DNA of 36,648 nt from CAUUJV01 sp963545565 (GTDB lineage Bacteria; Actinomycetota; Actinomycetes; Actinomycetales; Bifidobacteriaceae), in assembly GCA_963545565.1 (NCBI GenBank), contig CAUUJV010000015.1, positions 1-36,648 of the forward strand, given 5' to 3'. Both the position numbers and the translations under genes were made by a program. The notes beneath the pieces were generated by a model. That model saw only the letters and a program-made list of their open reading frames with translations, did not search any database and was not told the DNA's origin. This document shows positions 1 to 8,048 of the stretch, one piece after another (position 1 is the first letter of the stretch; each line of letters begins with the position of its first letter).

Positions 1-656
1 TCACCGCGGCCGAGCACAATGGTATCGATAAACGCTTGCTTACTTGCACCGAGTGGAACATCATTGATTTCAGCAAGACGGCGATCGATCTCGTCCCACA
101 TAGGGGTAAGCACGATGCCTGGGCAGTATGCGTTGACAGTAATTCCATAACGACCAAGTTCCTTAGCGGCAGACTGAGTCAAGCCGCGCACTGCGAACTT
201 AGAAGCCGAGTATGCACTCAGCGGTTCGAAGCCTTGGTGTCCAGCAATAGAGGAAGCGTTGATAATCTTGCCCTTTGAGCCCTGCTTAATGAATTGCTTT
301 GCGGCAGCTTGAGTACCGTAGAAAGCACCCTTGATGTTGATGTCAACAATGTCATCGATGGTCTTGTCGGTTGTTTCGATAAATGGCTCAACGCGGCAAA
401 TTCCAGCATTGTTCACCATTACAGAGATGTCGCCAAGATCTGCAGCTGCTGCTTCCACGAGTGCCGTAACTTGTGCGTGATCTGCAACGTTAACCTTGTA
501 TCCCTTGGAACCATTACCCAAGGATTCTGCTACAGCTTTAGCGCCCTCTTCATTAAGATCTGCTACTGCAACTACGAAACCGTCTTGAGCCAGCTGACGG
601 GCGATTCCTTCGCCAATACCCTGTGCGCCACCGGTAACAATTGCTACTTTTGCCAT
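1..656 (-). CDS. SDR-family acetoin/diacetyl reductase-like dehydrogenase (partial, 3' end off window)
   Basis: Reading the minus strand from ATG at 656 gives 218 codons with no stop before the window edge, so the C-terminus is missing. The protein begins MAKVAIVTGGAQGIGEGIA, the TGxxxGxG NAD(P)-binding motif of classical short-chain dehydrogenases. It continues with the NNAG motif (about residue 87), a catalytic Ser in INASS, and the YSASK active-site Tyr/Lys pair followed by the PG motif. The order and spacing resemble acetoin (diacetyl) reductase / 2,3-butanediol dehydrogenases (BudC/ButA), which interconvert diacetyl, acetoin and butanediol with NADH. The exact substrate is an inference. 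The start has a strong AGGAGG Shine-Dalgarno. It is transcribed divergently from the hydrolase gene at 898. Family certain; substrate moderate. Confidence 0.85.
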   Translation of the reverse strand, partial: MAKVAIVTGGAQGIGEGIARQLAQDGFVVAVADLNEEGAKAVAESLGNGSKGYKVNVADHAQVTALVEAAAADLGDISVMVNNAGICRVEPFIETTDKTIDDIVDINIKGAFYGTQAAAKQFIKQGSKGKIINASSIAGHQGFEPLSAYSASKFAVRGLTQSAAKELGRYGITVNAYCPGIVLTPMWDEIDRRLAEINDVPLGASKQAFIDTIVLGRG

Positions 657-675
657 AATTCCTCCTCGAATTATT

Positions 676-689
676 CTATGTTTCCATAG
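676..689 (-). promoter_or_regulatory. Inverted repeat CTATG-N4-CATAG in the SDR gene promoter region
   Basis: A perfect 5-bp inverted repeat with a 4-bp centre lies about 20 bp upstream of the SDR start. It overlaps a minus-strand TAGAAT that could be the -10 element. A further TCTATGG half-site lies at about 710-716. This could be a repressor operator or simply a small hairpin in the leader. It is short, so support is weak. Confidence 0.3.
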
Positions 690-897
690 TGTTTAGCTTC
701 TTTGCCAGGTTCTATGGACGTAACGATTAGTGTATTCAAAAATTCTTTAGCTGGCTATTAAATGAAGAGAATTTCGGTCTACTTTTATAAAATGATTTAA
801 TAAAAGTGTGGGTGAGAGTGGATGAGATAGGCGCAGGAGGCGCGTGCAGCAAAAGCATGAAGAAACCTCATAGAATGTGAGTAGGAAGCGAGGATTT

Positions 898-2121
898 ATG
901 GGCAATGTCGTTGATTATGTGGGCACAATGTTTGACACGTTTGCAATGCGGCCTTTTAGTTCTGTAGATTCCCTTGCGCTCTCACAGCTTGTGTATGCTC
1001 GTATGCCTCAAGAAATTCCATCGGGAAATGAGTATGTGCACCCTGTCAATATTTTGCATGCCGAAGCTCTTCAAGAGATTTTTGTGGGTAATTCGAATCA
1101 CGAAAATATGCTTGCATTAACTCGTAATCTCGTAGAATCACCACGATTCCGCGATATTCGAGTGGGAGAGTACTCCTATAGCAATGATTTTTCGCATCAG
1201 CATGAAAAGCAGTTTGCTGCGGCTACGTTTATTCTTCCTGATGGCACTGCTTATATTGCTTTCCGTGGCACGGAGGTCAGTGCAGTAGGGTGGAAAGAGG
1301 ATTTTGCTATGACGTACAGCGATCCTATTCCCTCCCAACTTGAAGCAGTTAAATACCTTGAACGAGTTGCTGCGGATATTCCTGATATGCCACTGCGATT
1401 GGGTGGTCATTCTAAAGGTGGGAATATGGCTGTTTATGCGGGGATGAATTGTAGTGATACGACTCGTAAGCGCATAGTGAAAATATACTCACATGATGGC
1501 CCTGGATTCAGTCAGAAAATTCTCAAGGCATCTCACTTTGAGGAAATTGAGCAACGCATAGAAAAGACTGTTCCTGAAGCATCGGTTATTGGTATGCTTC
1601 TTGAATCTCCAGAGAAATATCGTGTTGTGAAATGCGAAGGAACAGGCGTTTTACAGCATCTTAGCTTCAATTGGGTAGTTGAAGACGGCGATTTTGTTAC
1701 TTTGCCTGGTTTGAGTAAAAGTGCGCAATATCTTAATGCCTCAATAGACACGTGGATGTCGAGCATTAGCACAGAGCGCAGAATTCGTGTGATCGACACG
1801 GTCTTCAACGTTATTCAGTCAGGTGGATACGACAACTTGAGTGAACTTACTCATCACGCTCCTGAAGCGCTCTCTTCTATGCGTAAGAAAATCGATGAAG
1901 TGCCAGCTGAAGATCAGGAACTCGTTACGGAAATTCTGAAAGCGCTTATCGGTGTGCTTATGTCACCAGCGACAGCAGGAATTCAGTCTATCGTTGACTA
2001 TTTGACTTCTCGCATCGGAGCTTTGCGAAATGCTGTTTCTTCTGCTGCCTTTGAAAACATAGAAAATATCGATAGTACAGAAAACAATGATGGTGTAAAT
2101 AATCATGAGCAGCAGCAATAA
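898..2121 (+). CDS. Mbeg1-like (DUF2974) alpha/beta-hydrolase-fold protein
   Basis: A 407-residue protein with the hallmarks of the Mbeg1-like/DUF2974 family: N-terminal MGNVVDYV, then LALSQLVYA, YIAFRGTE, and the nucleophile elbow GGHSKGGNMA (Ser about residue 172). These are followed by IYSHDGPGF, which in this family supplies the acidic segment. The family has a lipase-like fold, and its substrate is not known to me. No signal peptide or membrane segment is visible, so it is probably cytoplasmic. An in-frame GTG at 877 exists, but ATG 898 matches the family N-terminus and has AGCGAGGA just upstream. The C-terminal ~60 residues are hydrophilic and end in a Gln-rich tail. That tail overlaps the next gene by 17 bases, suggesting translational coupling. 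Confidence 0.85.
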   Translation: MGNVVDYVGTMFDTFAMRPFSSVDSLALSQLVYARMPQEIPSGNEYVHPVNILHAEALQEIFVGNSNHENMLALTRNLVESPRFRDIRVGEYSYSNDFSHQHEKQFAAATFILPDGTAYIAFRGTEVSAVGWKEDFAMTYSDPIPSQLEAVKYLERVAADIPDMPLRLGGHSKGGNMAVYAGMNCSDTTRKRIVKIYSHDGPGFSQKILKASHFEEIEQRIEKTVPEASVIGMLLESPEKYRVVKCEGTGVLQHLSFNWVVEDGDFVTLPGLSKSAQYLNASIDTWMSSISTERRIRVIDTVFNVIQSGGYDNLSELTHHAPEALSSMRKKIDEVPAEDQELVTEILKALIGVLMSPATAGIQSIVDYLTSRIGALRNAVSSAAFENIENIDSTENNDGVNNHEQQQ

Positions 2122-3166
2122 CAGTAGTGATAGCAGTGATAGTGGCAGTGATACTGCTAGGAATGTGCCATCATATGAATGGAATATGGAGTGTGAAAAG
2201 CTTCCGCTTGTTGTCATTCCGGTAACGTCTCCAACGATGGAGAAAATCCTGCTGCGTGAGATTGAGCCTTTGAAAAGCATAGCTCGTATTCGCATGTATT
2301 GTGGATGGTCGGATGAGCCTAAGTTTGATATTCTTCAGCGATGTAAGGGTGCAACAGTTATTCTAAACATGGGATACCACTATAAGGATTCTCAGCTTTG
2401 CGTTCTTGCTAAATCGGTGAAATGCATTGTGTTCAGTGGCACCGGTGTAGCAAGTTTTATTAACGTGCGGCTAGCACACGATTTGGGTATTACGGTTTGC
2501 AACGTTACGCACTATGGTGACGCTTCAGTGGCTGAGCATGTTTTTGCGCTTATCTTTGAGATTTTGCGACACACCGGCTCTCTTAATCATCACATGCACG
2601 CTCACCACGATTGGCCTGTATGGGAAGGCACGCAGCTCGCCGGTAAGACATTCGGAATTATTGGTCTGGGTGGAATTGGAAAAGCTGTGGCGTCAATTGC
2701 TCGTGCTTTTGGGATGAATGTGATTGCATGGTCGCGTTCAGACAAACCTGATTTGTGCAAGAATCTTGGAATTACGCAGGTTCATAGTCGAGAAGAAGTC
2801 TTTGCAAATAGCGATGTAGTGAGCTTGCACCTCACCTTTACTCCAGAAACACAGCAACTTATTACTTCTAAAGAGCTTTCTACCATGAAGCAAGATGCAA
2901 TTTTAATTAACACTGCGCGCTCGCAGATTGTTGAGCAGGGAGCGATTCTTCAACTCGCACAAGAAGGGCGTGTCACGATTGGACTAGACGTGTTTGACGA
3001 AGAGCCTCTTTCTTCTGACGACCCTTTGTATGACCTTGAAAATGTGATTATGACCCCGCATACTGCATGGCGCACGGATAGTGCTGAGAAAGCACTTATT
3101 CAGCAATGTATTCATTCGGTTGTTGGATACCTAACAGGCAAGCCAGTCAATGTTGTTGATCCTTAG
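2105..3166 (+). CDS. D-2-hydroxyacid dehydrogenase family protein (NAD-dependent)
   Basis: A 353-residue protein of the D-isomer-specific 2-hydroxyacid dehydrogenase superfamily. The Rossmann motif IIGLGGIGKAVA sits at about residues 185-196, followed by the aromatic segment AWSRS. The catalytic Arg is in INTARSQIV, the Glu in DVFDEEP and the His in MTPHTAW. Such enzymes reduce 2-oxoacids to D-2-hydroxyacids with NADH (lactate, glycerate, phosphoglycerate and similar), and the exact substrate cannot be told. The first ~20 residues are almost pure Ser/Asn/Asp/Gly, encoded by AGCAGTGAT-like repeats. No clear Shine-Dalgarno precedes ATG 2105, so ATG 2186 (MECEKLPLVV) is a possible true start. 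It overlaps the upstream hydrolase by 17 bases. Confidence 0.85.
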   Translation: MSSSNNSSDSSDSGSDTARNVPSYEWNMECEKLPLVVIPVTSPTMEKILLREIEPLKSIARIRMYCGWSDEPKFDILQRCKGATVILNMGYHYKDSQLCVLAKSVKCIVFSGTGVASFINVRLAHDLGITVCNVTHYGDASVAEHVFALIFEILRHTGSLNHHMHAHHDWPVWEGTQLAGKTFGIIGLGGIGKAVASIARAFGMNVIAWSRSDKPDLCKNLGITQVHSREEVFANSDVVSLHLTFTPETQQLITSKELSTMKQDAILINTARSQIVEQGAILQLAQEGRVTIGLDVFDEEPLSSDDPLYDLENVIMTPHTAWRTDSAEKALIQQCIHSVVGYLTGKPVNVVDP

Positions 3167-3183
3167 TTCTCTTTTTCTAGTAG

Positions 3184-3225
3184 TTCTCAGTAATTTTCGG
3201 CAATTCCCAGTAATTCCCAGTAATG
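3184..3225 (+). repeat. Short imperfect tandem repeat, unit CCCAGTAATT
   Basis: Between the dehydrogenase stop and the YigZ start, a ~10-bp unit (CAGTAATT with a variable pyrimidine-rich lead) occurs about four times, the last two copies almost perfect. It lies inside the 5' extension of the YigZ reading frame, upstream of the chosen ATG. Confidence 0.55.
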
Positions 3226-3236
3226 AGTGTTTAACG

Positions 3237-3902
3237 ATGAGCGATTCGAGTCTGTTGACGATTTTGGATGAATCAAGTAACCCTGCTCATGATTCATATG
3301 TTGAAAAGAAATCAGAGTTCATAGGCGATGCCTGCCATGTTTCAAGTCTTGACGAAGCCTTAGATTTTGTAGCTTCAATTCGCGAGCAGCATCCTAGAGC
3401 ACGTCATGTGGCATATGTAGCAATAGTTGGTTCGCATACGAGTCAGCTCAGTGAACGTATGAGTGACGACGGCGAGCCAAGTGGAACAGCAGGAAAACCA
3501 ATTCTCAATGTGCTTCGCTCCCAGAATTTGACCGATTGCGTAGTGTGCGTTACGAGGTATTTTGGTGGAATTCTTTTAGGCTCTGGCGGATTAGTTCGAG
3601 CATATTCTACAGGTGCTTCTCTTGCGCTCTCAAAAGCTCGTATGGCTGAAGTAGGTCCATGCACGATTTTTTGCAACCGTATTACATATTCGCAGCATGC
3701 AACGATGCGCCAACTAATAGAAAAGTTTAACGGGAACGTCACCAATGAGGACTTCACCGACGCTGTTTCCATAACATTTTCTATCCCAGATAATGCTGTA
3801 GATGCTTTTAATGATACGGTTCGTCAGACTTTTCAAGCTGCCATTATTCCTCAAAAGGTGGGTGCTGGTTCATCATATGTTCCCGTCGCACTTACGCTTT
3901 AA
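3237..3902 (+). CDS. YigZ/IMPACT family protein
   Basis: A 221-residue protein with the YigZ/IMPACT N-terminal domain: SEFIGDACHV near residue 30, then MSDDGEPSGTAGKPIL, followed by VTRYFGGILLGSGGLVRAYS. These are the diagnostic motifs of the family (UPF0029). A smaller C-terminal ferredoxin-like domain follows. Family members bind nucleic acid or ribosomes and are linked to translation control, but the bacterial role is not settled. The reading frame stays open back to 3150, but ATG 3237 gives the usual family length and an ordinary N-terminus, whereas the longer start would add a repeat-encoded hydrophobic leader. The gene sits in a tight same-strand run between the dehydrogenase and the repeat protein. 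Confidence 0.88.
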   Translation: MSDSSLLTILDESSNPAHDSYVEKKSEFIGDACHVSSLDEALDFVASIREQHPRARHVAYVAIVGSHTSQLSERMSDDGEPSGTAGKPILNVLRSQNLTDCVVCVTRYFGGILLGSGGLVRAYSTGASLALSKARMAEVGPCTIFCNRITYSQHATMRQLIEKFNGNVTNEDFTDAVSITFSIPDNAVDAFNDTVRQTFQAAIIPQKVGAGSSYVPVALTL

Positions 3903-3911
3903 AGTGACGGT

Positions 3912-4514
3912 ATGACTCAGGCAGAAGCACTCACAGTTTCCTATGAAAATATTCGTCATTCTACTAATAGTGACGAATTGCATGAACTTGCACGCCGTGA
4001 ACTGCCTGACCGTGCAAATGCATCTGCTTTCTCACGCGCAACTGCTTTGTTGGAGGCTGTTGCGGGGAACCAAAACACACCTCTTGACGACCGTGTTTTT
4101 TTGGCTCAAACTATGCCATTCCCGAATATTCTTGTGAAGCTTTCTGAAGATTCGAATGCTGAAGTTCGTAAAGCTGTTGCCAGCAATCCTGATGTGAAAG
4201 ATTGGTTAGTAGGCCGTTTGACTAAGGATGACGATTCAAGTGTGCGTGCTGCAGCGCTATTGAATAAAAATACGTCTTGGAAAATGCGCATGGAGGGTGC
4301 GCAAGATGAGCGTACAACTCCTGAAACCCTTGAATATCTTGGTTCTTTGGGTTTGGAAGAAAATTCTAAAGCTCCAGTGGTTTTAGCTGCGATGGTGCGC
4401 AGAAGTGTTGCCCTGAATCCGAATGTTTCCACAGAATTGTTGCAGCGGTTGGCGCAGGATACATCTTCAGACGTGGCGAACGCTGCCTGCAGAATACTTG
4501 ATGCACGTACTTGA
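3912..4514 (+). CDS. HEAT/leucine-rich-variant repeat-like hypothetical protein
   Basis: A 200-residue soluble protein with no catalytic motif that I recognise. It contains several ~25-residue helical repeats: NILVKLSEDSNAEVRKAVASN, LVGRLTKDDDSSVRAAALLN and ELLQRLAQDTSSDVANAACR. The pattern L-x-x-L-x-x-D-x-(S/N)-x-x-V-R-x-A-(V/A)-x-x-N is typical of HEAT-type or leucine-rich-repeat-variant (LRV) alpha solenoids, which are usually protein-binding scaffolds. It starts 9 bases after yigZ, so it is probably co-transcribed. The last codons and the stop lie within a 13-bp tandem repeat. Function unknown. Confidence 0.7.
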   Translation: MTQAEALTVSYENIRHSTNSDELHELARRELPDRANASAFSRATALLEAVAGNQNTPLDDRVFLAQTMPFPNILVKLSEDSNAEVRKAVASNPDVKDWLVGRLTKDDDSSVRAAALLNKNTSWKMRMEGAQDERTTPETLEYLGSLGLEENSKAPVVLAAMVRRSVALNPNVSTELLQRLAQDTSSDVANAACRILDART

Positions 4515-4533
4515 TGCACGTACTTGATGCACG
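4495..4533 (+). repeat. Three perfect 13-bp tandem repeats (TACTTGATGCACG)
   Basis: Copies lie at 4495-4507, 4508-4520 and 4521-4533. The first two copies encode the last residues and the TGA stop of the repeat protein, and the third lies in the intergenic region before malQ. The 13-bp unit is not a multiple of three, but the stop arises at the first copy junction. Confidence 0.9.
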
Positions 4534-4582
4534 GCGATAGAAAATTTGATGTGCACGTGCGCATGTCGCATATTTATTGGGT

Positions 4583-4588
4583 TATCCT
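4583..4588 (+). promoter_or_regulatory. Probable -10 element of malQ (leaderless start)
   Basis: TATCCT fits the actinobacterial TAnnnT -10 pattern and ends 6 bases before the malQ ATG at 4595. That would place the transcription start at or next to the A of the ATG. There is no Shine-Dalgarno in front of malQ. No convincing -35 is visible. Confidence 0.45.
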
Positions 4589-4594
4589 TGAATT

Positions 4595-6778
4595 ATGACT
4601 CTCCATACTGAAAGCGAGGAGCGCTTAGAGCACCCTCTTATTAAATTGGCTCATGCATATGGCGTAGCAACGTCGTACACAGGGCAGCAGGGCGAGTTTA
4701 TTGAGATAGACGACGATGTCTTGATCAAAGTCCTGAAGGCACTCAATGTTGAGGTTGCCAATGATGCAGAAGCAACACAGGCACTGCATGACTTTGCTCA
4801 GGCTTCGTATTCAAGACTTTCTCATAAAACTCTTCTACATATCTATTCCCAAGAATCTCGCGTAGAAGTTCATCACGGGGTCCGCGAAATTCCAACTGCT
4901 ACTTTGATTCTCGAAGATGGCAGTACTTATCCGCATGCTATTGAGTGTGTTCCTCCAAGCCAGCCTGAGGCACATCCAACAGATTTTGGCTTCAAAGCAA
5001 CATCAAATCTCGTTATTCCTGCCGATGTTCCTTTGGGATACCATACGCTGCATATCACAGCTGGTGAGGAATCATGTGATGCATTCCTCATCTGCGCTCC
5101 AAAGAAGGTTGAGCTTATTAATGAGCTGAAGAATGGCCGGCTTTGGGGCTGGATGGCTCAGCTGTATTCCGTGCGTTCTCATGAATCATGGGGCATTGGC
5201 GATTTTGAAGATTTGCGCAATATCGTTGTAGAAGCTCGCAAAACCACGGGTGCCGACTTTGTCCAAATCAACCCAACTCATGCTGGTGAGCCAGTTCTCC
5301 CTCTGACTCCTTCGCCTTATTTGCCAGTGTCTCGCAGATATGTGAATTTCACATATATTCGTCCGGAGTCTATTCCTGAATACAGCGCTCTGAATGCTGA
5401 AGATAAAGCAAAGGTTGATGAGCTTCGCAACAAGGCTCGTGCTCTCAATGATGATGCCGATTACATTGATCGCGATGCAATGTGGTCATATAAGATGCCT
5501 GCTTTATGGACGATTTACTCTCAAGGCCGAAGTGACGCCCGTCAAAATCAGTTCATTGCTTTTAAGCAAGATCAAGGTGAAGACCTTCACGCGTATGCAG
5601 TGTGGTGCTTAGCATATGACAAGTGGGGTGCTCCTACTGCTGAACCTGATTCTTGGCAGAAGAAGTACAATCGCGATAGTGATGAGATCAAGCAATTATG
5701 CGCTCGATTCCCTGACACTCTTGACTTCTACTCTTGGCTTGAATGGATTGCTTTTGAGCAGCTTGAAGATGCACAAAAGGCTGCTCGCGATGCTGGAATG
5801 CCTATCGGAATTATGAGCGATATGGCCGTAGGTGTTCATCCAGATGGCTGCGAAGTATGGTGGAATCCAGAGCGATTCGCACGTGGCGCAACAGTCGGTG
5901 CACCACCTGATTTCTACAATCAGCAAGGTCAAAATTGGAGCCAACCGCCATTTAGCCCAGTCAATTTGGAAGAAACAGGCTATGCGACCTATCGCAATAT
6001 GGTGGCAGGCATGTTTGAAAAAGCTGGTGCTGTACGCATCGATCATATCCTCGGACTTTTCCGCTTGTGGTGGATTCCGGAAGGTAACAGTGCAAAATCT
6101 GGTGCATATGTGCACTACAACAGTGACATCATGCTGGGAATTTTGGCTCTTGAAGCGAACCGTGCTCATGGAACCGTTATCGGCGAAGATCTTGGTGTTG
6201 TTCCTCCGTATGTTGCTGGTGCATTGACAGATCATGCTGTTTTGGGATGCGCTATCGAATGGTATGAGGTAATGAACGGCGTATTCACCCCTCCACAGAA
6301 GTGGCGCGAATATGCTATGGCTTCTGCAATGACCCATGATATGCCACCAAATCCAGGCTACTTGAACTATGAGCAAGTCAAGATTCGTGAGGAACTTGGG
6401 CTTCTGACGGATTCAGTTGAAGAATTCCAGAAGGAAGCTGAAGAAGAGCATTACAACCTCATGAAAATGCTGGTAGCTCAAGGCTTTGTTGAGGTAGATT
6501 GGATTAAGACTAAAGCTGCTGAAGCTGAGCATGAAGAAGACATCATTGCAGGCATGCATAAGGCATTGTGTGCATCTCCATGCAAGCTCATCACGGCATC
6601 GTTCGCAGATGCAGTGGGAGAGCGCAGAGCTCAGAATCAGCCAGGCACAAATAATGAGTATCCGAATTGGCGAATTCCATTGGCAGATGGCGAAAAGAAT
6701 ATCGTCTACGCTAATGATCTTTTCACCAACGAAAGATTACTGAATTTGGGTCGAGTTATGAATTCAATTCATAAGTAG
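4595..6778 (+). CDS. malQ: 4-alpha-glucanotransferase (amylomaltase)
   Basis: A 727-residue GH77 enzyme that transfers alpha-1,4-glucan segments between maltooligosaccharides and releases glucose in maltose/maltodextrin use. The N-terminal ~160 residues form the extra domain seen in long bacterial MalQ. The catalytic domain begins at RLWGWMAQLYSVRSHESWGIGDFEDL. The catalytic Asp is D483 in AVRIDHILGLFRLWWIPEG, the acid/base Glu is E531 in VIGEDLGVVP, and the third acidic residue is D582 in THDMPPNPGY. All are present, so the enzyme should be active. The cytoplasmic location follows from the absence of a signal peptide. A strong ribosome-binding site is missing; see the -10 element just upstream. 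Downstream is rplM with its own promoter. Confidence 0.95.
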   Translation: MTLHTESEERLEHPLIKLAHAYGVATSYTGQQGEFIEIDDDVLIKVLKALNVEVANDAEATQALHDFAQASYSRLSHKTLLHIYSQESRVEVHHGVREIPTATLILEDGSTYPHAIECVPPSQPEAHPTDFGFKATSNLVIPADVPLGYHTLHITAGEESCDAFLICAPKKVELINELKNGRLWGWMAQLYSVRSHESWGIGDFEDLRNIVVEARKTTGADFVQINPTHAGEPVLPLTPSPYLPVSRRYVNFTYIRPESIPEYSALNAEDKAKVDELRNKARALNDDADYIDRDAMWSYKMPALWTIYSQGRSDARQNQFIAFKQDQGEDLHAYAVWCLAYDKWGAPTAEPDSWQKKYNRDSDEIKQLCARFPDTLDFYSWLEWIAFEQLEDAQKAARDAGMPIGIMSDMAVGVHPDGCEVWWNPERFARGATVGAPPDFYNQQGQNWSQPPFSPVNLEETGYATYRNMVAGMFEKAGAVRIDHILGLFRLWWIPEGNSAKSGAYVHYNSDIMLGILALEANRAHGTVIGEDLGVVPPYVAGALTDHAVLGCAIEWYEVMNGVFTPPQKWREYAMASAMTHDMPPNPGYLNYEQVKIREELGLLTDSVEEFQKEAEEEHYNLMKMLVAQGFVEVDWIKTKAAEAEHEEDIIAGMHKALCASPCKLITASFADAVGERRAQNQPGTNNEYPNWRIPLADGEKNIVYANDLFTNERLLNLGRVMNSIHK

Positions 6779-6785
6779 TCTGGTT

Positions 6786-6815
6786 TTGACTAAAGTCTTA
6801 TAGGCCGATTACAAT
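6786..6815 (+). promoter_or_regulatory. Promoter of rplM-rpsI
   Basis: TTGACT (6786-6791) and TACAAT (6810-6815) are separated by 18 bases, a good vegetative sigma-factor promoter. It predicts a transcript start near 6822 and a ~120-base 5' leader before the rplM GTG. Confidence 0.65.
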
Positions 6816-6900
6816 TGACGACTGTTGTGTTTCCCTAAGGGGTCCAGAAAGCGCTTTTCCCACTCGCATCTAGGACTTTCAGGGAGCCCACGGATAGTGA

Positions 6901-6916
6901 GGCGTCACAAGACGCC
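6901..6916 (+). promoter_or_regulatory. Hairpin in the rplM 5' leader
   Basis: GGCGTC-ACAA-GACGCC is a perfect 6-bp stem with a 4-base loop, ending 28 bases before the rplM start and followed by AAAAGG as Shine-Dalgarno. There is no U-run, so it is not a terminator. Ribosomal protein genes are often controlled through such leaders; here that role is inferred. Confidence 0.5.
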
Positions 6917-6944
6917 CGAAACACAATATAGAAAAGGTTGAATT

Positions 6945-7394
6945 GTGAAGACTTTCACACCAAAGCCAAACGATCTAAGCCATGAATGGTACGTCGTAGA
7001 CGCTACTGACGTGGTTCTTGGTCGTCTCTCCGTACAGGTTGCAAACCTGCTACGTGGAAAGAACAAGCCATCATTTGCTCCTCATGCTGATTCAGGCAAT
7101 TATGTCGTCGTTATCAACGCTGACAAGATTGCTTTGACCGGTTCTAAGATGGGCAAGAATCTGTATCAGCACTCTGGTTTCCCAGGCGGTTTGCGTGCAG
7201 ACTCCTACGGCGAGTTGCTTGAAAGCAACCCTGAACGCATCATTAAGGCTGCTGTTAAGGGTATGATGCCAAAGAACAAGTTGAGCAAGATTCAGCTTGA
7301 TCGTTTGCGCATCTACAAGGGCTCAGAGCATCCTCATACTGCAAATAAGCCTGAAGTATTTGAGATCACTCAGGTCTCTCAGCAGGCTAAGTAA
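6945..7394 (+). CDS. rplM: 50S ribosomal protein L13
   Basis: A 149-residue protein of normal L13 length. It contains WYVVDATDVVLGRLSVQVANLLRGKNKP at the N-terminus, then GNYVVVINADKIALTGSKM, and the AVKGMMPKNKLSKIQLDRLRIYKGSEHPH block typical of L13. L13 is an early-assembly protein of the large subunit. The start is GTG at 6945 with GAAAAGG upstream. rpsI follows after 22 bases, the widely conserved rplM-rpsI pair. Confidence 0.98.
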   Translation: MKTFTPKPNDLSHEWYVVDATDVVLGRLSVQVANLLRGKNKPSFAPHADSGNYVVVINADKIALTGSKMGKNLYQHSGFPGGLRADSYGELLESNPERIIKAAVKGMMPKNKLSKIQLDRLRIYKGSEHPHTANKPEVFEITQVSQQAK

Positions 7395-7416
7395 GAACCG
7401 ATAAGGAGAAAATATA

Positions 7417-7905
7417 ATGGCTGAAAATGCAAGCTCCGCGGTTCTCGAAGCCGAGGAAGAACTCACCTCTTACACTTCTGAGTCAAATGCAGGTGCAGGT
7501 ACTGGTACCTCTGCAATTGCTCCAGGCTATGGCACCGGCCGCCGTAAGGAAGCCGTTGCTCGTGTGCGTCTCACCCCAGGAACTGGTAAGTGGACAATCA
7601 ACGGCCGTACTCTTGAAGAGTATTTCCCAAGCCGCTTGCACCAGCGTGAAGTAAATTCACCTGTTGTTTTGCTTAAGCTTGAGAACAAGTTCGACATTAC
7701 CGTTCTTGTTGACGGTGGCGGTGTAACCGGTCAGGCAGGCGCTGTCCGCCTCGGTGTTGCACGTGCTTTGAACGCTATTGATCGCGATGCCAATCGTGCA
7801 GCTTTGAAGAAGGCTGGATTCTTGACTCGTGATGCTCGTGCAGTCGAACGCAAGAAGGCTGGTCTGCATAAGGCACGTAAGGCTTCTCAGTACTCCAAGC
7901 GTTAA
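7417..7905 (+). CDS. rpsI: 30S ribosomal protein S9
   Basis: A 162-residue S9. The first ~35 residues are an acidic, Ala/Gly/Thr-rich extension typical of actinobacterial S9. The core starts at YGTGRRKEAVARVRLTPGTGKW and includes the conserved VDGGGVTGQAGAVRLGVARAL motif. It ends with the basic tail SQYSKR that reaches the decoding region. AAGGAG lies upstream of ATG 7417. It is co-transcribed with rplM and followed by a clear terminator. Confidence 0.98.
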   Translation: MAENASSAVLEAEEELTSYTSESNAGAGTGTSAIAPGYGTGRRKEAVARVRLTPGTGKWTINGRTLEEYFPSRLHQREVNSPVVLLKLENKFDITVLVDGGGVTGQAGAVRLGVARALNAIDRDANRAALKKAGFLTRDARAVERKKAGLHKARKASQYSKR

Positions 7906-7932
7906 GTTCAACTTTTCGTTTACGTACTTCAT

Positions 7933-7964
7933 AATCCTCATCACGCATGTGGTGGGGATTTTTT
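7933..7964 (+). terminator. Intrinsic terminator of rplM-rpsI
   Basis: A 12-bp stem (7933-7944 with 7949-7960, two G-U pairs) and a GCAT loop run into a T stretch at 7959-7964. It sits 27 bases after the rpsI stop. Confidence 0.85.
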
Positions 7965-8048
7965 ATGTCTGTAGAATATTTTATGTATATTTGACTTCCT
8001 TGTATTTCCAATACCTTCTAAGACTTTTATAAAATACTTTTATATAAG

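Noticed and set aside
857..880. Seven-codon mini-ORF (MKKPHRM) before the Mbeg1-like gene as a leader peptide
   Set aside because: The AGGAGG upstream is about 16 bases away, too far, and no attenuator structure follows.
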